NCBI RefSeq assembly: GCF_002305895.1
Contig: NZ_CP022203.1
Coordinates: 6,048,001-6,112,000, forward strand
Direction of reading: 5' to 3'
Source of the DNA: Corallococcus macrosporus DSM 14697
GTDB taxonomy: Bacteria > Myxococcota > Myxococcia > Myxococcales > Myxococcaceae
Length of the DNA stretch: 64,000 nt
The notes under the pieces were generated by a model. That model did not search any database. It saw only the letters and a list, made by a program, of their open reading frames with translations, and had not been told where the DNA came from. Both the position numbers and the translations under genes were made by a program. Shown here one piece after another: positions 11,053 to 19,104 of the stretch; position 1 is the first letter of the stretch, and each line of letters begins with the position of its first letter.

Positions 11053-11442
11053 ATGGATTGCCCCAGCTGCAACGTCGAGATGACCGATCTCGAGGGGGAT
11101 GATCAGACGTTGCGAAAGTGTGGAGATTGCGGCGGCCTCTGGATCGACGTCGCGGACCTCAACCGGGTCCTGCTCCACAACAACCTCCCCGGGCTGGAGA
11201 GCCAGGGCGGCAAGGTGGATGCGGAGGCACTGACCGGTCAGTGCCCCGAGTGCCAGGTCGACCTCGTCCGCGTGGACGGCGGCGACCGCCAGCACCCCCT
11301 GCACTACGACACCTGCGAGTCCTGCGGCGGCATCTTCCTGGAATCCGAGTTCCAGGACGCCACCGACGTGAAGATCGCGGTCGAGGAGATCATCGCGTTC
11401 TTCCGCCACTTCGGCGCGAAGCGAAAGCTGGCCGCCCTGTAG
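11053..11442 (+). CDS. Double zinc-ribbon protein (TFIIB-type zinc ribbon family)
   Basis: 129 residues with two metal-binding modules. The first is MDCPSCNVEM with CGDCGGLWID (two CxxC pairs). The second is CPECQVDLV with CESCGGIFLESEF. A short helical tail follows (EEIIAFFRHFGAKRKL). The CGxCGGxWxD signature is that of the bacterial TFIIB-type zinc-ribbon family of unknown exact role. There is no signal peptide. The start is the ATG at 11053, since the protein begins directly with the first zinc knuckle and the longer frame upstream overlaps the promoter-like sequence. It is followed by an oppositely oriented gene. Confidence 0.8.
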   Translation: MDCPSCNVEMTDLEGDDQTLRKCGDCGGLWIDVADLNRVLLHNNLPGLESQGGKVDAEALTGQCPECQVDLVRVDGGDRQHPLHYDTCESCGGIFLESEFQDATDVKIAVEEIIAFFRHFGAKRKLAAL

Positions 11443-11496
11443 AAGCGGGCCGCCGCACCACCCGGAAGCCAGGCGGGCGGCAGCCAGCCCGCGCTC

Positions 11497-12336
11497 TCAC
11501 CGCTGGCCGCGGAATTCCTGCCCCCACGCCTCGGCGACGGGGCCGTCGAACGTCAGCGCCGCATCCGGCGGGCGCGTCCCTTCCGCGTCCGCTCGCGGGA
11601 AACGCACCGTCACGCGGCCGTGCGGGGGCACGTCCATGGAGAGCTTGTCGCCGGACAGCGTGTAGGCGCCGCTCACCGTGGTGGACACCTCGCCCTCCAG
11701 GGGCTCCTCGGTGAGGCTGTAGGTGCCATCCAGGTAGAAGGACAGGAAGCGGTGCGGCGCGCCCTTCAGGCCCCCGAACCAGGTCCCCAACAGCGGCGCC
11801 AGCCGGGCGTTGTAGCGCAGCTTGGGCGCCAGCCAGGTGCCGTTGAGCGCCTTCCCCCCCGAGTAGAAGACGATGTCGGTGACGCAGACGGGGGCGCCGT
11901 CCTTGGCGCCCGGGAAGCGGTCCGACACCTCCAGCGTGAAGCGGGCCCCCCGCAGCGCGGGCTTGAGGGGCACCGCCTGGAGCCCGCGCTTGTCCTCCAC
12001 GCGGACGCTGCGTGCCTCCTTGATGCCCGTGAGGGTGAGCTTCTTCGCCCGGGCGCGCGCCTTGAACGCGGCCCGGTCCGAGCCGTCCCCCGTGTACACG
12101 CGGACCTCGTCCACGGTGACGATGTCCTTGAACCCGAAGGTGAAGGACGCGGGCGCGTCACCGCTGACGCACCAGGCGGTGGTGTCCCGGCCGTCCAGCA
12201 CGTTGAGGGGGCCGTAGCGCCCCGGCTCGCTGGAGCGCTCGAGCCAGTCGGTGGCCTGGACGTAACCCGGGGGGACATTGGATGCGGCGGAGGCCGCCGT
12301 GGCGGACAGGAGGGAGGCGAGGAGCAGGCGTCGCAT
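11497..12336 (-). CDS. Secreted protein with NADase-type glycan-binding/discoidin-like domain
   Basis: 279 residues with a Sec signal (MRRLLLASLLSATAASA) directly after the chosen ATG at 12336. The longer frame upstream has no signal features. Residues 20-150 form a discoidin-like module of the type NVLDGRDTTAWCVSG...ITLTG, resembling the NADase-type glycan-binding domain. The C-terminal half is beta-rich (FYLDGTYSLTEEPLEGEVST, then TFDGPVAEAWGQEF). Likely periplasmic or surface-located and binding carbohydrate; no catalytic motif is visible. It is divergent from the PPC-type lipoprotein gene. Confidence 0.7.
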   Translation of the reverse strand: MRRLLLASLLSATAASAASNVPPGYVQATDWLERSSEPGRYGPLNVLDGRDTTAWCVSGDAPASFTFGFKDIVTVDEVRVYTGDGSDRAAFKARARAKKLTLTGIKEARSVRVEDKRGLQAVPLKPALRGARFTLEVSDRFPGAKDGAPVCVTDIVFYSGGKALNGTWLAPKLRYNARLAPLLGTWFGGLKGAPHRFLSFYLDGTYSLTEEPLEGEVSTTVSGAYTLSGDKLSMDVPPHGRVTVRFPRADAEGTRPPDAALTFDGPVAEAWGQEFRGQR

Positions 12337-12493
12337 GTCCTCCCATCTTTGATCGCCTCGTGAGCGGGGCTCCAGTCCGAGCACGCACGGGGCGGCCGGG
12401 CGGGTGCGGATGAAAGCGCCCGCGCGGATGTTGGGGTGCTTGACACTCCGTCCCTGACGGGAAGGATGGCGGCCTGTTCTGGAGGAGACCGTG

Positions 12494-14686
12494 ATGAGAC
12501 GCTGGGGGTGGGCCTGTGTGCTGGGGCTGGTGCTGGCCGGCTGCAAGGAGGACAAGGCACCGGAAGCGCTGGACGCGGGCCCGGTGGAGACGGGACCGGC
12601 CGCTCTCACGGAGCAGGAGCCCAACGACAGGCCCGACCAGGCGCTGGAGCTCACCCGCAACAGCACGGTGAGCGCGGAGCTCACCGCGCAGCCGAACAAG
12701 GCGGACGAGGACTGGTACCGGCTGGCGCCCGGCGCGCCGCGCATCGCGGAGGTCTCCGTGTCCGGCCTGCCGGGCGGGGACATCACCCTGGAGGTGTATG
12801 ACCGCGACCGCAACCGCCTGGTGGGCGTCAACAGCGAGGGCGAGGGCAAGCCGGAGCGCTTCCCGAACCTCTACGTGGAGGACGAGCGCTTCCTCCGCGT
12901 GGTCCCCACGCGCAAAGGTGTGGGCGGGGCGTACACGCTCGAGGTCCGCCTGCGCGCCCCCGAGGACGGCGAGGAGCGGGAGCCCAATGACCGCGCCGTG
13001 GACGCGGTGAACCTGGCCCTGGGCCAGACGGTGACGGCGTTCCTGGGCCACGCCGGCGACGAGGACTGGTACCGCATCGAGCTGCCGGACCCGACGCCGC
13101 CGTCGCCCCCAGGGGACGCCGCGCCGGCACCGGGCCAGGGCGGGACGCCGGAGCCCTCCTCGCCCTTCGGCGATTCGCCCTCACAGGACACGCCGCCCCA
13201 GGGCGCTGGCGCCGCGCCTCGGGGGATGGAAGGCACGCCGCCCGGGATGGGTGGCACGGCCTTTCCCGCCGGGCAGGACACCCTGGAAGGCAGTGACCTC
13301 GCCGCCCGGCAGGGGCCGGGAAGCCCCAGGGCGAGCGACGGACAGGGCGTCCCCGGCGAGCGGCCGGAGCTGGGCGGCACCGGCTTCGACACGGAGGAAG
13401 GCGCCGCGCCTGGAAACCCGGAGGGCGATGGCGCGTTCGGCATCACCGCGCGGCTGGGCGCTTCGCCCGGCCAGGGCGAGGTGGACGGCTTCGGCCGTGA
13501 CGAGGCCCCGCCCTCCCCCGCCGTGGAAGGCACCTTCGCGGGGAGCGAGCCGCCGCCCGTGGGCAGCGGGGCGGTGGGCGCGGCCATTGCCCGGGCGTTG
13601 GACGCGGGGACGCCGGCGGTGCCGCCCGAGCCGCCCTCGGTGGCACTGAAAATCGAGCTGACGGGCGTGGACGGCGTGCGGCCGGAGCTGTCGGTGCTGT
13701 CCGCGGCGGAGGCGCCGCTCTTCTCCCTGCGTGGCAAGGAGGGCGAGACGCTGTCGCTGCGGAACATCGGCGTGCGCGCCACGGACCGGGTCGTCTACGT
13801 GGTGGTGAAGACGAGCTGGGTGGGCACGGGCAAGGAGGCCCGCCGGGCCTTCAACACCACCATGCCGTACACGCTCACCGTGTCGCAGGAGGAGGCCGGC
13901 GCCAGCGCGGAGCTGGAGCCGAACGACGAGCTCCACAAGGCCACGACGGTGACGGCCGGGGGCTACCGCGAGGGCTTCCTGGCGCCCAAGGGGGACGTGG
14001 ACCACTTCGTCCTGAAGACGGCCGAGCCGGTGCTGGCCAAGGTGGAGCTGACCGGCGTGGAGCGGCTGGACCTGGTGCTCTCCATGGTGGAGCCGCCGGA
14101 GGGCGAGTCGGACAAGGAGACGGTGTTGCTGCGCGCCAACGACGGCGCCCTCAAGGAGCCCGAGCGCCTCAACAACGTCGCCTGCGACGGCGCCTGCTAC
14201 TTCCGCGTGGAGGGCGCGTCGCGCAAGGTGGACGGCAAGTGGGTGAAGGACTTCGAGAACGCCGAGCAGCCCTACCGCATCACCGTCACCACGGTGCCGG
14301 ACAACGGCGGCGAGGAGCGCGAGCCCAACAACACCGTGGACCGGGCGCAGGACCTGACGGTGGGGCAGCCGGTGCGCGGCACGGTGTATCCGGTCAAGGA
14401 CACGGACTTCTTCCGGTTGGATTTGTCGGACCGGCCGCTGCGCACGCCCATCCGGGCCACGCTGCTGGGCATCCTGAAGGTCGACGTGGGCCTGTACCTG
14501 CACCGGGTGCAGCCAGACGGGAAGCTGTCGCTCGTGCAGACGGCGGACCGGGCCAAGGGCGACCAGCCGGAGCGCATCCGCTACAGCGCCGAGCCGGGCG
14601 TCTACGTCTTCGAGGTCCGGGACGCGCGCAACCGCGAGTCCAACTTCCAGGACGCCTACCAGCTCACCGTCGAGGAGTCGGAGTAG
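12494..14686 (+). CDS. Large lipoprotein with four PPC-type modules
   Basis: About 730 residues. The signal ends in a lipobox (MRRWGWACVLGLVLAGC), so it is probably a lipid-anchored envelope protein. Four units start with the E-P-N-D/N motif of bacterial pre-peptidase C-terminal (PPC) domains: EQEPNDRPDQA, EREPNDRAVDA, LEPNDELHKA and EREPNNTVDRA. Each is followed by a D-x-D-W/F/H-Y/F strand such as DEDWYRL or DTDFFRLDL. Residues about 200-375 are a Pro/Gly/Ala-rich low-complexity insert inside the second unit. The ATG at 12494 has GGAGGA seven bases upstream; a GTG three bases earlier is possible. No protease domain is present. Confidence 0.8.
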   Translation: MRRWGWACVLGLVLAGCKEDKAPEALDAGPVETGPAALTEQEPNDRPDQALELTRNSTVSAELTAQPNKADEDWYRLAPGAPRIAEVSVSGLPGGDITLEVYDRDRNRLVGVNSEGEGKPERFPNLYVEDERFLRVVPTRKGVGGAYTLEVRLRAPEDGEEREPNDRAVDAVNLALGQTVTAFLGHAGDEDWYRIELPDPTPPSPPGDAAPAPGQGGTPEPSSPFGDSPSQDTPPQGAGAAPRGMEGTPPGMGGTAFPAGQDTLEGSDLAARQGPGSPRASDGQGVPGERPELGGTGFDTEEGAAPGNPEGDGAFGITARLGASPGQGEVDGFGRDEAPPSPAVEGTFAGSEPPPVGSGAVGAAIARALDAGTPAVPPEPPSVALKIELTGVDGVRPELSVLSAAEAPLFSLRGKEGETLSLRNIGVRATDRVVYVVVKTSWVGTGKEARRAFNTTMPYTLTVSQEEAGASAELEPNDELHKATTVTAGGYREGFLAPKGDVDHFVLKTAEPVLAKVELTGVERLDLVLSMVEPPEGESDKETVLLRANDGALKEPERLNNVACDGACYFRVEGASRKVDGKWVKDFENAEQPYRITVTTVPDNGGEEREPNNTVDRAQDLTVGQPVRGTVYPVKDTDFFRLDLSDRPLRTPIRATLLGILKVDVGLYLHRVQPDGKLSLVQTADRAKGDQPERIRYSAEPGVYVFEVRDARNRESNFQDAYQLTVEESE

Positions 14687-14700
14687 CGCCTCACTTCCCG

Positions 14701-14729
14701 TTGACAAGCCACGGGGCGGCCCGTACTTT
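14701..14729 (+). promoter_or_regulatory. Promoter of tRNA-Gly
   Basis: A perfect -35 TTGACA at 14701-14706 and TACTTT at 14724-14729 with 17-base spacing. The predicted start point falls about 10 bases before the tRNA. This is the best sigma-70 match in the window. Confidence 0.75.
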
Positions 14730-14745
14730 GCGCCCTGCTTCGCCC

Positions 14746-14818
14746 GCGGTGGTAGCTCAGTTGGTAGAGCACGAGCTTCCCAAGCTCGGGGTCGAGGGTT
14801 CGAATCCCTTCCGCCGCT
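14746..14818 (+). tRNA. tRNA-Gly (anticodon CCC)
   Basis: A 73-nt cloverleaf. The acceptor stem is GCGGTGG paired with CCGCCGC (one T-G wobble). The D arm is AGCTCAGTTGGTAGAGC, the anticodon stem CGAGC/GCTCG encloses loop TTCCCAA with anticodon CCC, and the T arm is GAGGGTTCGAATCCCTT. The discriminator base is T and CCA is not encoded. It reads GGG glycine codons. Its 3' part is repeated 4119 bases downstream (see repeat). Confidence 0.95.
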
Positions 14819-14897
14819 CACTCATGAAGGCCGGTAGTTCTTGAGGAAACTCGGGACTACCGGCCTTCGTGTTTCCGGGCCTCGGGACGCCTTCCAG
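14775..14897 (+). repeat. Direct repeat, left copy: tRNA-Gly 3' part plus terminator
   Basis: 123 bases running from the anticodon arm of tRNA-Gly through its terminator. They match 18894-19016 at a constant offset of 4119 with no gaps and about six mismatches by eye. The left copy is the functional one, with a full tRNA and a perfect terminator stem. Confidence 0.9.
14827..14870 (+). terminator. Rho-independent terminator of tRNA-Gly
   Basis: A 12-bp perfect stem AAGGCCGGTAGT/ACTACCGGCCTT (14827-14838 and 14856-14867). A further internal helix closes a GAAA tetraloop. It begins nine bases after the tRNA and is followed by TTCGTGTTT. Confidence 0.8.
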
Positions 14898-14951
14898 ACT
14901 GTGAGATAGTCAACCGCACAGGCACCCCCGAGACGGGGGTGGGGAGGCCGA

Positions 14952-15719
14952 ATGCGCACAGCCCACTGGGTGACAGTGGTGGCATGCATCGCGGGGCTGA
15001 CGTGGGCCGCTCCCGCGCAGGCGGGGCGTCGCCCCTTCATCTGGACCTTTGACACCGAAATCGTCCCCAAGGGGGACGTCGAGCTCGAGCAGTGGCTGTG
15101 GGCCCGCAGCCGCGCGCCCAGCGCCCCCGACCGGCCCTCGGTGTACTGGATATGGTGGGGGCCCGTCATCGGGCTGAGCCAGCACCTGGAGCTCGCGATT
15201 CCCTTCCAGGTGCGCGCCAACCAGACCGACACCCAGCTCGAGTCCTTCGAAGCGGACTTCCGCTACCGGCTCTTCCCCCGGGGGGATGACGGCGCCTTCC
15301 AACCGCTCGTGCGCGCGGTGTGGCACCAGGCCATCAACACGCCCGAGCCCTCGCGCGTGGACGTGGACCTCGTCGGCTCGTACCAGTGGGACAACGGCCT
15401 CCGGACGACGGTCGACCTGGGCGCGCAGGTGGGCTTCCCCTCGCTGCGCGGCGACGACGGGCCGACCCGCATCCTCGGGACGTACTCCGTCGGCGTGGCC
15501 TACCCCGTCATCGAAGACGAGCTGCAGGTGTCGCTCGAGTCCTTCGGAGAGTTCGGCCTGAAGGACGCGAACCAGGACCCGCACCTCTTCGTCGGGCCGA
15601 GCGTGGCGTGGACGTTCGGTCGGATGTGGATAACGGCCGGCACCTTGTTCGGGTTGACGGCCGTGGCCCCCGAAACCCCCCGCTTCATGCCGAGGCTCAT
15701 ATGGGCAGTCGCGCTCTGA
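14952..15719 (+). CDS. Secreted beta-barrel-like protein, function unknown
   Basis: 255 residues with a cleavable signal (MRTAHWVTVVACIAGLTWAAPAQA). The mature part is rich in alternating aromatic and polar strands (WIWWGPVIGLSQHLELAIPF, FEADFRYRLFPRG, VDLVGSYQW, ILGTYSVGVAYPV) typical of outer-membrane barrels or transporter-like pores of the myxobacterial envelope. It is first of three tightly packed genes, since its end overlaps the cupredoxin gene by 19 bases. This operon lies between the two tRNA-Gly repeat copies. No specific family is recognised. Confidence 0.7.
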   Translation: MRTAHWVTVVACIAGLTWAAPAQAGRRPFIWTFDTEIVPKGDVELEQWLWARSRAPSAPDRPSVYWIWWGPVIGLSQHLELAIPFQVRANQTDTQLESFEADFRYRLFPRGDDGAFQPLVRAVWHQAINTPEPSRVDVDLVGSYQWDNGLRTTVDLGAQVGFPSLRGDDGPTRILGTYSVGVAYPVIEDELQVSLESFGEFGLKDANQDPHLFVGPSVAWTFGRMWITAGTLFGLTAVAPETPRFMPRLIWAVAL

Positions 15720-16402
15720 AGTCCCTGCTACTGGCGCTCCTGCTGGCCGCGCCGCTCGCGTCGGCGGAGCCGGGCAGCGTCCAGGGCGAGGTGCGCGTCT
15801 CTGTCATCGGCGCGGACGGCGAGCCGCGCCCGAAGGCGGACCGCTCCGGCGTCGTCGTCTACCTCACCGGCTACACGGAGGAGCCCCCCGCCGAGGTGGC
15901 CGTGATGAGCCAGGCCAACAAGACGTTCACCCCCGGCGTGCTGCCCATCGTCGCCGGGCAGAAGGTGGAGTTCCTGAACAAGGACGTGGTGCTGCACAAC
16001 GTCTTCTCGCGCTCGGTGGCCCGCAAGTTCGACGCGGGCAAGAACCGGCCCGGCGAGAAGTACGTGGAGACGTTCAAGAAGACGGGCATCATCGACGTCT
16101 ACTGCGACATCCACGAGCAGATGGTGGCCACGCTGGTGGTGGTCCCCAACCGCGCCTTCGCGGTGACGGACCGGGACGGGCGCTTCGTGCTGCGCGGCGT
16201 GCCCCCCGGGCGCTACCCCCTCTTCGCGGTGCACCGGCGGGACGAGAAGAGCGACATCGCCCGCGCGGAGGTCGTCGTGGAGGCGGGCCGCGCCAGCACG
16301 GCCACGCTGACGCTCACCGAGACGCGCACCGATGACACCCACCTGGACAAGCGCGGCAAGAAGTACACCCCGCGGCCCGACTACTCAGAGAAGAATCGCT
16401 GA
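15701..16402 (+). CDS. Secreted cupredoxin-like protein with regulatory-type beta domain
   Basis: 233 residues. Signal peptide LKSLLLALLLAAPLASA, then a plastocyanin-like domain (about residues 30-150). It has a probable type-1 copper set: His in VLHNVFS, then Cys, His and Met in VYCDIHEQM (C-x2-H-x2-M). A carboxypeptidase-regulatory-like fold follows (DRDGRFVLRGVPPGRYPLF). Similar proteins sit in electron-transfer or methylamine-utilisation-like loci. The ATG at 15701 overlaps the preceding gene. The cyclase gene follows after nine bases, suggesting that a periplasmic copper or redox protein is co-expressed with a membrane signalling enzyme. Confidence 0.8.
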   Translation: MGSRALKSLLLALLLAAPLASAEPGSVQGEVRVSVIGADGEPRPKADRSGVVVYLTGYTEEPPAEVAVMSQANKTFTPGVLPIVAGQKVEFLNKDVVLHNVFSRSVARKFDAGKNRPGEKYVETFKKTGIIDVYCDIHEQMVATLVVVPNRAFAVTDRDGRFVLRGVPPGRYPLFAVHRRDEKSDIARAEVVVEAGRASTATLTLTETRTDDTHLDKRGKKYTPRPDYSEKNR

Positions 16403-16411
16403 GCGCTGCCC

Positions 16412-18430
16412 GTGACGCTCACCCAGAAGCTCATCCTCGCCTTCATGGCGCTCGCGGGCGCGGCGCTCGTCACCGCGCTGCTGCTCACAAACCTCGCCGT
16501 GGAGGCGGCGGCGAAGGAGAAGATCGCCAGTGATTTGGAGCGGACGCTGGAGGCCTTCGAGCAGCTCGCCCGCGCCAGCCAGGAGCGCATCCGCGACGTG
16601 GCCGAGGCGCGCACGCTGGACCGCTCCTTCAAGGAGATGTCGCTGTCGGTGAACTCGGTCGACGCCGAGGCGGGGCTGGGCGACGCGAGCTCGGAGACGA
16701 CCGGCATCCTCAACGCCCGCGAGGTCATCGTCTCGGCGGACACCGAGGCCTTCGGCTGGAGCCGCGACGGCCCGCGGCCCTGGGCCTTCTTCAACGCCAG
16801 CGGGCGGCTCGTCTACACGCGCGCCGCGCCGGAGCAGTTGGGGGAAGAGCCGGTCCACCTCCCCCTGCTCGCCGCGGCGCTCCAGCGCGGTCCCACCTCC
16901 GCGCTCTGGTCCCCCGCGCAGCTCCGCGCCCTGCCCTTCGTCTTCGTTCCTCCGGAGGCGCTCCGGGAAGAGGACCTCCTGCTCGTCCACGCGCAGCCCG
17001 CCCACGACGCGCGGCGGAGCAAGGTGGGCGTGGTGCTGTCCGGCGAGTGGGTGCGGGACGTGCTGCTGCAAGAGCCCCTGGCGCCCCGGGCCCCCGGGCC
17101 CCACATGGGAGACACCCGGGCCCGCTTCGTCGTGCGCGCGGTGGACGGCGCCCTGGCCTCGCAGCTCCCCGTGGGCGCGCTCCTCGACGGCGCCGGCGCG
17201 CGCTCCGGCCAGGCCCACGACGTGTCCATTGAAGGCACGCACTACCTCGTGCGCGGGGGGGCGCTGAGCGGCGTGGATGGGCGCCGCATCGGCCAGGTGT
17301 TCGTCCTGCGGGACTTCGACGCGGAGATCACCCCCATCCTCCAGCGCTTCCAGCGCTGGCTCATCCCCACCGCCGTGGGCGTGGCGCTGCTCGCGCTGGC
17401 GGCGGCCGTCTTCATGGCGCGGAGCATGGCCTCGCCGTTGGTGCAGTTGGAGGCCGCGGCCGGCCGCGTGCGCCTGGGGGACCTCACCGTCGAGGTCCCC
17501 GTGCGCGGCTCGGACGAGGTGGGCCGGGTGGCGCAGTCCTTCAACGAGATGGTCAGCGGCCTGCGGCAGCGGGACCAGATAAAGGGCCTCTTCAAGCGCT
17601 ACCTCGCCCCCCAGGTGGTGGACGAGCTCCTCAAGCACCCGGAGAAGGCCGCGCCGGGCGGCGAGCGGAAGATGCTCACCGTGCTGTTCAGCGACCTGGT
17701 GGGCTTCACCGCCATGAGCGAGCAGATGAGCCCGGAGGACCTCGTCGCCGTCCTCAACACCTACTTCGAGCAGGCCACCGGCGTGCTGACGGAGCACGGC
17801 GCGACGCTCGACAAGTTCATCGGCGACGCCATCATGTGCTTCTGGAACGCGCCGCTGCCGCAGGAGGACCATGCGGCGCGCGCGTGCCTCACCGCGCTGG
17901 AGCTGGTGGCGGCGGTGGAGCGGCTCGCCCCCGTGTTCGCCGCGCGGGGGCTGCCCCCACTGGACTGCCGCATCGGCATCAACACCGGGCCGGGCGTGGC
18001 CGGCAACATCGGCTCCAGCGCGGCCCAGGACTACACCGTCATCGGCGACACGGTGAACCTGGCCTCGCGCCTGGAGGGCGCGGCCAAGGTCTACGGCACC
18101 CGCACGCTGGTGGCCGAGGAGACCCTGGCCGCCGCCCGGGGCGTGGTGCTGGCGCGAGAGCTGGACCTGCTGCGCGTCAAGGGCAAGCAGCAGCCGGTCC
18201 GCGTCTTCGAGCTGGTGGGGCCGGCGGGCACGCCGCCTCCACCGCACCTGGCGCGCTTCGCCGAGGGGCTCGCGCTCTACCGGGCCCGCCGCTTCGCCGA
18301 GGCCCGCGCCGCGTTCCTCGCCTCGCCGGAGGACGTGCCTTCGGCACGGTTCGCCGCCAGGTGCGAGGCCCTGCTCACGGCGCCCCCTCCCGCGGATTGG
18401 GACGGCGTCTTCATCCTCGACAGCAAGTAG
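16412..18430 (+). CDS. Membrane-bound class III adenylate cyclase with HAMP domain
   Basis: 672 residues starting at a GTG. A transmembrane segment (about 5-27), an extracytoplasmic sensor of about 290 residues, a second transmembrane segment (about 316-336) and a HAMP domain (to about 390) precede the cyclase domain. Metal-binding Asp residues are D428 (FSDLVGFT) and D472 (KFIGDAIM). Adenine-selecting Lys468 and Asp540 (QDYTVIGD), and N549 and R553 (NLASR), are all present, so an active ATP cyclase is expected. A short C-terminal tail follows. It is last in the operon with the cupredoxin-like protein, whose state the sensor might read; that link is inference. Confidence 0.9.
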   Translation: MTLTQKLILAFMALAGAALVTALLLTNLAVEAAAKEKIASDLERTLEAFEQLARASQERIRDVAEARTLDRSFKEMSLSVNSVDAEAGLGDASSETTGILNAREVIVSADTEAFGWSRDGPRPWAFFNASGRLVYTRAAPEQLGEEPVHLPLLAAALQRGPTSALWSPAQLRALPFVFVPPEALREEDLLLVHAQPAHDARRSKVGVVLSGEWVRDVLLQEPLAPRAPGPHMGDTRARFVVRAVDGALASQLPVGALLDGAGARSGQAHDVSIEGTHYLVRGGALSGVDGRRIGQVFVLRDFDAEITPILQRFQRWLIPTAVGVALLALAAAVFMARSMASPLVQLEAAAGRVRLGDLTVEVPVRGSDEVGRVAQSFNEMVSGLRQRDQIKGLFKRYLAPQVVDELLKHPEKAAPGGERKMLTVLFSDLVGFTAMSEQMSPEDLVAVLNTYFEQATGVLTEHGATLDKFIGDAIMCFWNAPLPQEDHAARACLTALELVAAVERLAPVFAARGLPPLDCRIGINTGPGVAGNIGSSAAQDYTVIGDTVNLASRLEGAAKVYGTRTLVAEETLAAARGVVLARELDLLRVKGKQQPVRVFELVGPAGTPPPPHLARFAEGLALYRARRFAEARAAFLASPEDVPSARFAARCEALLTAPPPADWDGVFILDSK

Positions 18431-18510
18431 CGGCACCGTCCAACCGGCGCCTTCCTGGCCGCTGCATGAGGCGCCGCCCTCGCCTCCTCCTCGCCTGCTT
18501 CGAGGAGTGA

Positions 18511-18663
18511 ATCAACCCCCAGCAGTGCGACCTCACGGCGCTGATGCGAGACGTGGCCGGGCGCTTCGACACCGAGGTGAAGCGCGCGGGCTGCGAGGTC
18601 CGCCTCCACACACCTGCGCCGGTGCGGGCGCCTGGGACAGCTGCAGGGCGGCGCGGCCCGTAG
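18511..18663 (+). pseudogene. Histidine kinase fragment (degraded)
   Basis: The frame from 18511 reads PQQCDLTALMRDVAGRFDTE and continues VKRAGCEVRLHTPAPV before decaying into Gly/Arg-rich sequence and a stop. This resembles the segment between the His-box and the N-box of histidine kinases. There it introduces the ATPase domain (DLxxLxRxVxxRFxxExxRAGCxxxLxxPxPV). An in-frame TGA lies just before it and no H-box or ATPase motifs remain. It sits inside the segment bounded by the tRNA repeats. The assignment is by pattern memory only. Confidence 0.45.
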
Positions 18664-18774
18664 CGTCTGATTCAATGGTCAAGTCCCGAGTCGTGTGTAG
18701 TTGGTCGGGAGGGGGTTCGGGGGAGGGAGGCAACCCTTCCGTCTGCACCGGCCCCTGCTCCCAGGACACATCTC

Positions 18775-18963
18775 ATGCGCAAGCTTGCATTCCCTGCCAC
18801 CGTTGGAGCGGTGGCTGTCATCGGCGGAGCATGCTTCGCCACGTCGGGCTCGGCGACTCGGCCGGACGTGGCGCCACAGTCGGTCGCGGCCGCGCTTCCC
18901 ACGCTCGGGGTCGAGGGTTCGAATCCCTTCCGCCGCTCACTCATGAAGGCCGGTCGTTCTTGA
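18775..18963 (+). pseudogene. Truncated secreted-protein gene ending in the tRNA-Gly repeat
   Basis: The ATG at 18775 opens a signal-like sequence (MRKLAFPATVGAVAVIGGAC) and about 20 more residues. From 18894 on the frame reads the translated tRNA copy (GVEGSNPFRRS), a classic artefact of translating a tRNA 3' end, and stops. The simplest reading is the 5' end of a lipoprotein or secreted protein gene cut by the recombination that made the right repeat copy. It could also be a fortuitous frame. Confidence 0.4.
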
Positions 18964-19016
18964 GGAAACTCGGGACCACCGGCCTTCGTCTTTCCGGGCC
19001 TCGGGGCGCCTTGCAG
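18894..19016 (+). repeat. Direct repeat, right copy: partial tRNA-Gly remnant plus decayed terminator
   Basis: This copy of 14775-14897 keeps the anticodon-arm 3' side, the intact T arm, the acceptor 3' strand and the terminator. It lacks the 5' half of the tRNA, so it cannot make a tRNA. Mismatches include two that break base pairs in the terminator stem (18946-18986), consistent with relaxed selection. It resembles an att-type tRNA remnant, although the repeat extends unusually far beyond the tRNA. Confidence 0.85.
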
Positions 19017-19104
19017 CAAGGGTGCGGCAAACGGCGCGAAGCCAGTCCCACACGATGCCCGCCTATCCAAAGAGCCGCTCGTGGGGGGCAGCAATCGCGC
19101 GCAT

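Noticed and set aside
14898-18893. Search for an integrase or transposase in the tRNA-flanked segment
   Set aside because: None of the frames there shows a recombinase motif, so the segment is not called a mobile element outright.
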